From Terriglobales bacterium (GTDB lineage: Bacteria; Acidobacteriota; Terriglobia; Bryobacterales; Bryobacteraceae), in NCBI GenBank assembly GCA_021372245.1, contig JAJFUV010000278.1:1-60347 (forward strand): DNA of 60,347 nt, read 5' to 3'. The first letter of the stretch is position 1. Every line of letters starts with the position of its first letter. Below are positions 59,134 through 60,347 of this stretch, piece by piece. The notes beneath the pieces were generated by a model. That model had not been told where the DNA came from and did no database searches. It saw only the letters and a program-made list of their open reading frames with translations. Both the position numbers and the translations under genes were made by a program.

Positions 59134-60347
59134 TAGCCGGTTGTTTTCTGGCCCATGGCGATGGCGTTCACGGTGAGCAGGAGTTCGCGCATCGTATCTT
59201 CGCGCGGATCGGCTCGCCAGGCACGCAGCAGGCGCACTTGCTCTTCATGCAGCCGTAAGAGCGCTTGCCTGCGCAAGCTGATGGCAAGCATCAGGCGGGG
59301 GCGGCGTGACTCGCCGGGAGCGCCGAAAAGCTCATCGATCAGAGCGCGTGTCCGCTCGTACTCGGCCAGGATGGCTCCCAGGATGTCGTCGCGTACCGCG
59401 GCATCCTCAACCAGCGAGGCGTACATGCGCATGACGCCGGGATTTGCCATCAGCACCGCGGCGGCTACGTTCTCAAGCAGGTAAGCCAAGAACGGCCACG
59501 TGCGGACGGGGCCGCAAAGTTCACTCCACTCGCCTGGGTGCTCCGCGCGCAGCCATTCGAGTGCCGACCCGACTCCGTACCATCCCGGCAGGTGGAAACG
59601 TGCCTGGCTCCAACTGAACACCCACGGGATGGCGCGGAGATCCTCGATGGTTTGCTTTCCGGTGCGATGCGTGGGCCTTGATCCAATGCGCGTGCGTTCG
59701 ATGGCGTCGATGGGCGTGGCTTGGCGGAAGAAGGTCACAAAGCCATCGCGCTCAACTAACTGCCGGTAGGCCTGGAAGCTTCGCTCGACCACCGCGGGCC
59801 AGAAACGCTCGAGAGGGTGCGGAGGCGCATCCCAATGTTCATGCAGCATGGTAGTGCGTGTGACGCCGGCCAGCAGACGCTCCAGGTGATAGGTCGCGGT
59901 CACGCGGTTCGCGTACTTCTGCGCGATCACTTCGCCCTGCTCGGTGACGCGCATACGGCCCATGAGCGAGCCGCCCGGCAGCGCTTCCAGGAATGCGTGG
60001 ATAGGTCCCGCGCCGCGCCCGACGGTGCCGCCGCGACCGTGGAAGAACGCCACCCGCAGGCCGCGTTTACGAGCCAACCGGGCCAGGTTGCGCTCGGCCA
60101 GATGGATACCCCAGTGGCTGGCCAGGATGCCTCCATCCTTATTGCTGTCGCTGTAGCCGAGCATCACCACCAGTTCGTGCGCGCCACGCCGGTCGCGCCG
60201 TTCCAGATGCTCGAAGGTGCGCCGCGTCACGTCGTGATCGAGGAAGCCCGCGACGATTCCCTCGCTGCGCTCCAGGTCGTGGATGGTCTCGAATAGTGGG
60301 GTGACGGGGATCTCCGCCGCGAGGCCACCAGGCACTTCCACAAGCAG
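59133..60347 (-). CDS. ppc: Phosphoenolpyruvate carboxylase, C-terminal part (cut by window end)
   Basis: Only the last 404 residues are in the window; the gene continues beyond 60347. PEP carboxylase adds bicarbonate to PEP to replenish oxaloacetate. Diagnostic parts are PLFETIHDLE, MLGYSDSNKDGGILAS with the catalytic GYSDSNKD, FFHGRGGTVGRGAGP with the mobile Gly-rich loop, and the C-terminus NAIAMGQKTTG, matching the conserved end ..G(M/Q)(R/K)NTG. No damage is seen in this half. It is convergent with the M48 protease. Confidence 0.95.
   Translation of the reverse strand: MLVEVPGGLAAEIPVTPLFETIHDLERSEGIVAGFLDHDVTRRTFEHLERRDRRGAHELVVMLGYSDSNKDGGILASHWGIHLAERNLARLARKRGLRVAFFHGRGGTVGRGAGPIHAFLEALPGGSLMGRMRVTEQGEVIAQKYANRVTATYHLERLLAGVTRTTMLHEHWDAPPHPLERFWPAVVERSFQAYRQLVERDGFVTFFRQATPIDAIERTRIGSRPTHRTGKQTIEDLRAIPWVFSWSQARFHLPGWYGVGSALEWLRAEHPGEWSELCGPVRTWPFLAYLLENVAAAVLMANPGVMRMYASLVEDAAVRDDILGAILAEYERTRALIDELFGAPGESRRPRLMLAISLRRQALLRLHEEQVRLLRAWRADPREDTMRELLLTVNAIAMGQKTTG

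Overview
The window looks like a GC-rich chromosome segment from an Acidobacteriota member of the Bryobacterales/Solibacter type. That assignment is inferred from gene style only: many Tat-exported Gfo/Idh/MocA, FAD and Kelch proteins, TIG-like beta domains, FecR-like secreted proteins, a 'CC' variant of CcmH, and a citramalate route to isoleucine. No rRNA or marker gene is present to prove it.

Layout. (1) 257-2864: three overlapping genes, a PqqD-like domain fused to a Tat-like segment and a TIG-like domain, an HprK-like kinase, and an NTP_transf_5 nucleotidyltransferase; this resembles the tailoring part of a lasso-peptide locus without its core enzymes. (2) 3152-4615: an IS4-family element with 24-bp terminal inverted repeats and a frameshifted transposase. 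(3) 4779-9978 (minus): the branched-chain operon ilvB-ilvH-ilvC-cimA, preceded by a 29-residue Ile/Leu/Val-rich leader peptide and a terminator/antiterminator pair. (4) 10201-19770: an AAA ATPase, two tandem GT39-like membrane glycosyltransferases, a CDF metal pump, a DPP4-like peptidase and two FecR-like proteins. (5) 19812-26440: a repeat-rich island with three versions of the 5' part of one FAD oxidoreductase gene (only the last intact), a palindromic small repeat family, a PH-like membrane protein and a compact accessory SecA.

(6) 26452-38000: ccmH, a processive GT2, a row of exported proteins (ceramidase-like, oxidoreductase, Kelch, alpha-toroid-like), two tandem sugar-binding lipoproteins without a permease, and a NagX-like acyltransferase. 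(7) 37743-44744: an amine-oxidase-like flavoprotein, tRNA-Ile2, a small HExxH protein, a UroD-like/oxidoreductase pair, a LytS-type kinase and ribA. (8) 44770-50002: an operon of TonB receptor, periplasmic binding protein and hybrid histidine kinase. (9) 50152-60347: orphan CpaF, small membrane and stress genes, a DUF481 barrel, a HerA-like ATPase, an M48 protease and the 3' part of ppc.

The two most interesting regulatory signals are both upstream leader ORFs. One is a classical attenuator in front of ilvB. The other lies directly upstream of the accessory secA: an 89-codon ORF with a hydrophobic N-terminus and an RPPP motif near its C-terminus, whose last codons can pair with the secA Shine-Dalgarno sequence. 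This is the layout of a SecM-type secretion monitor.
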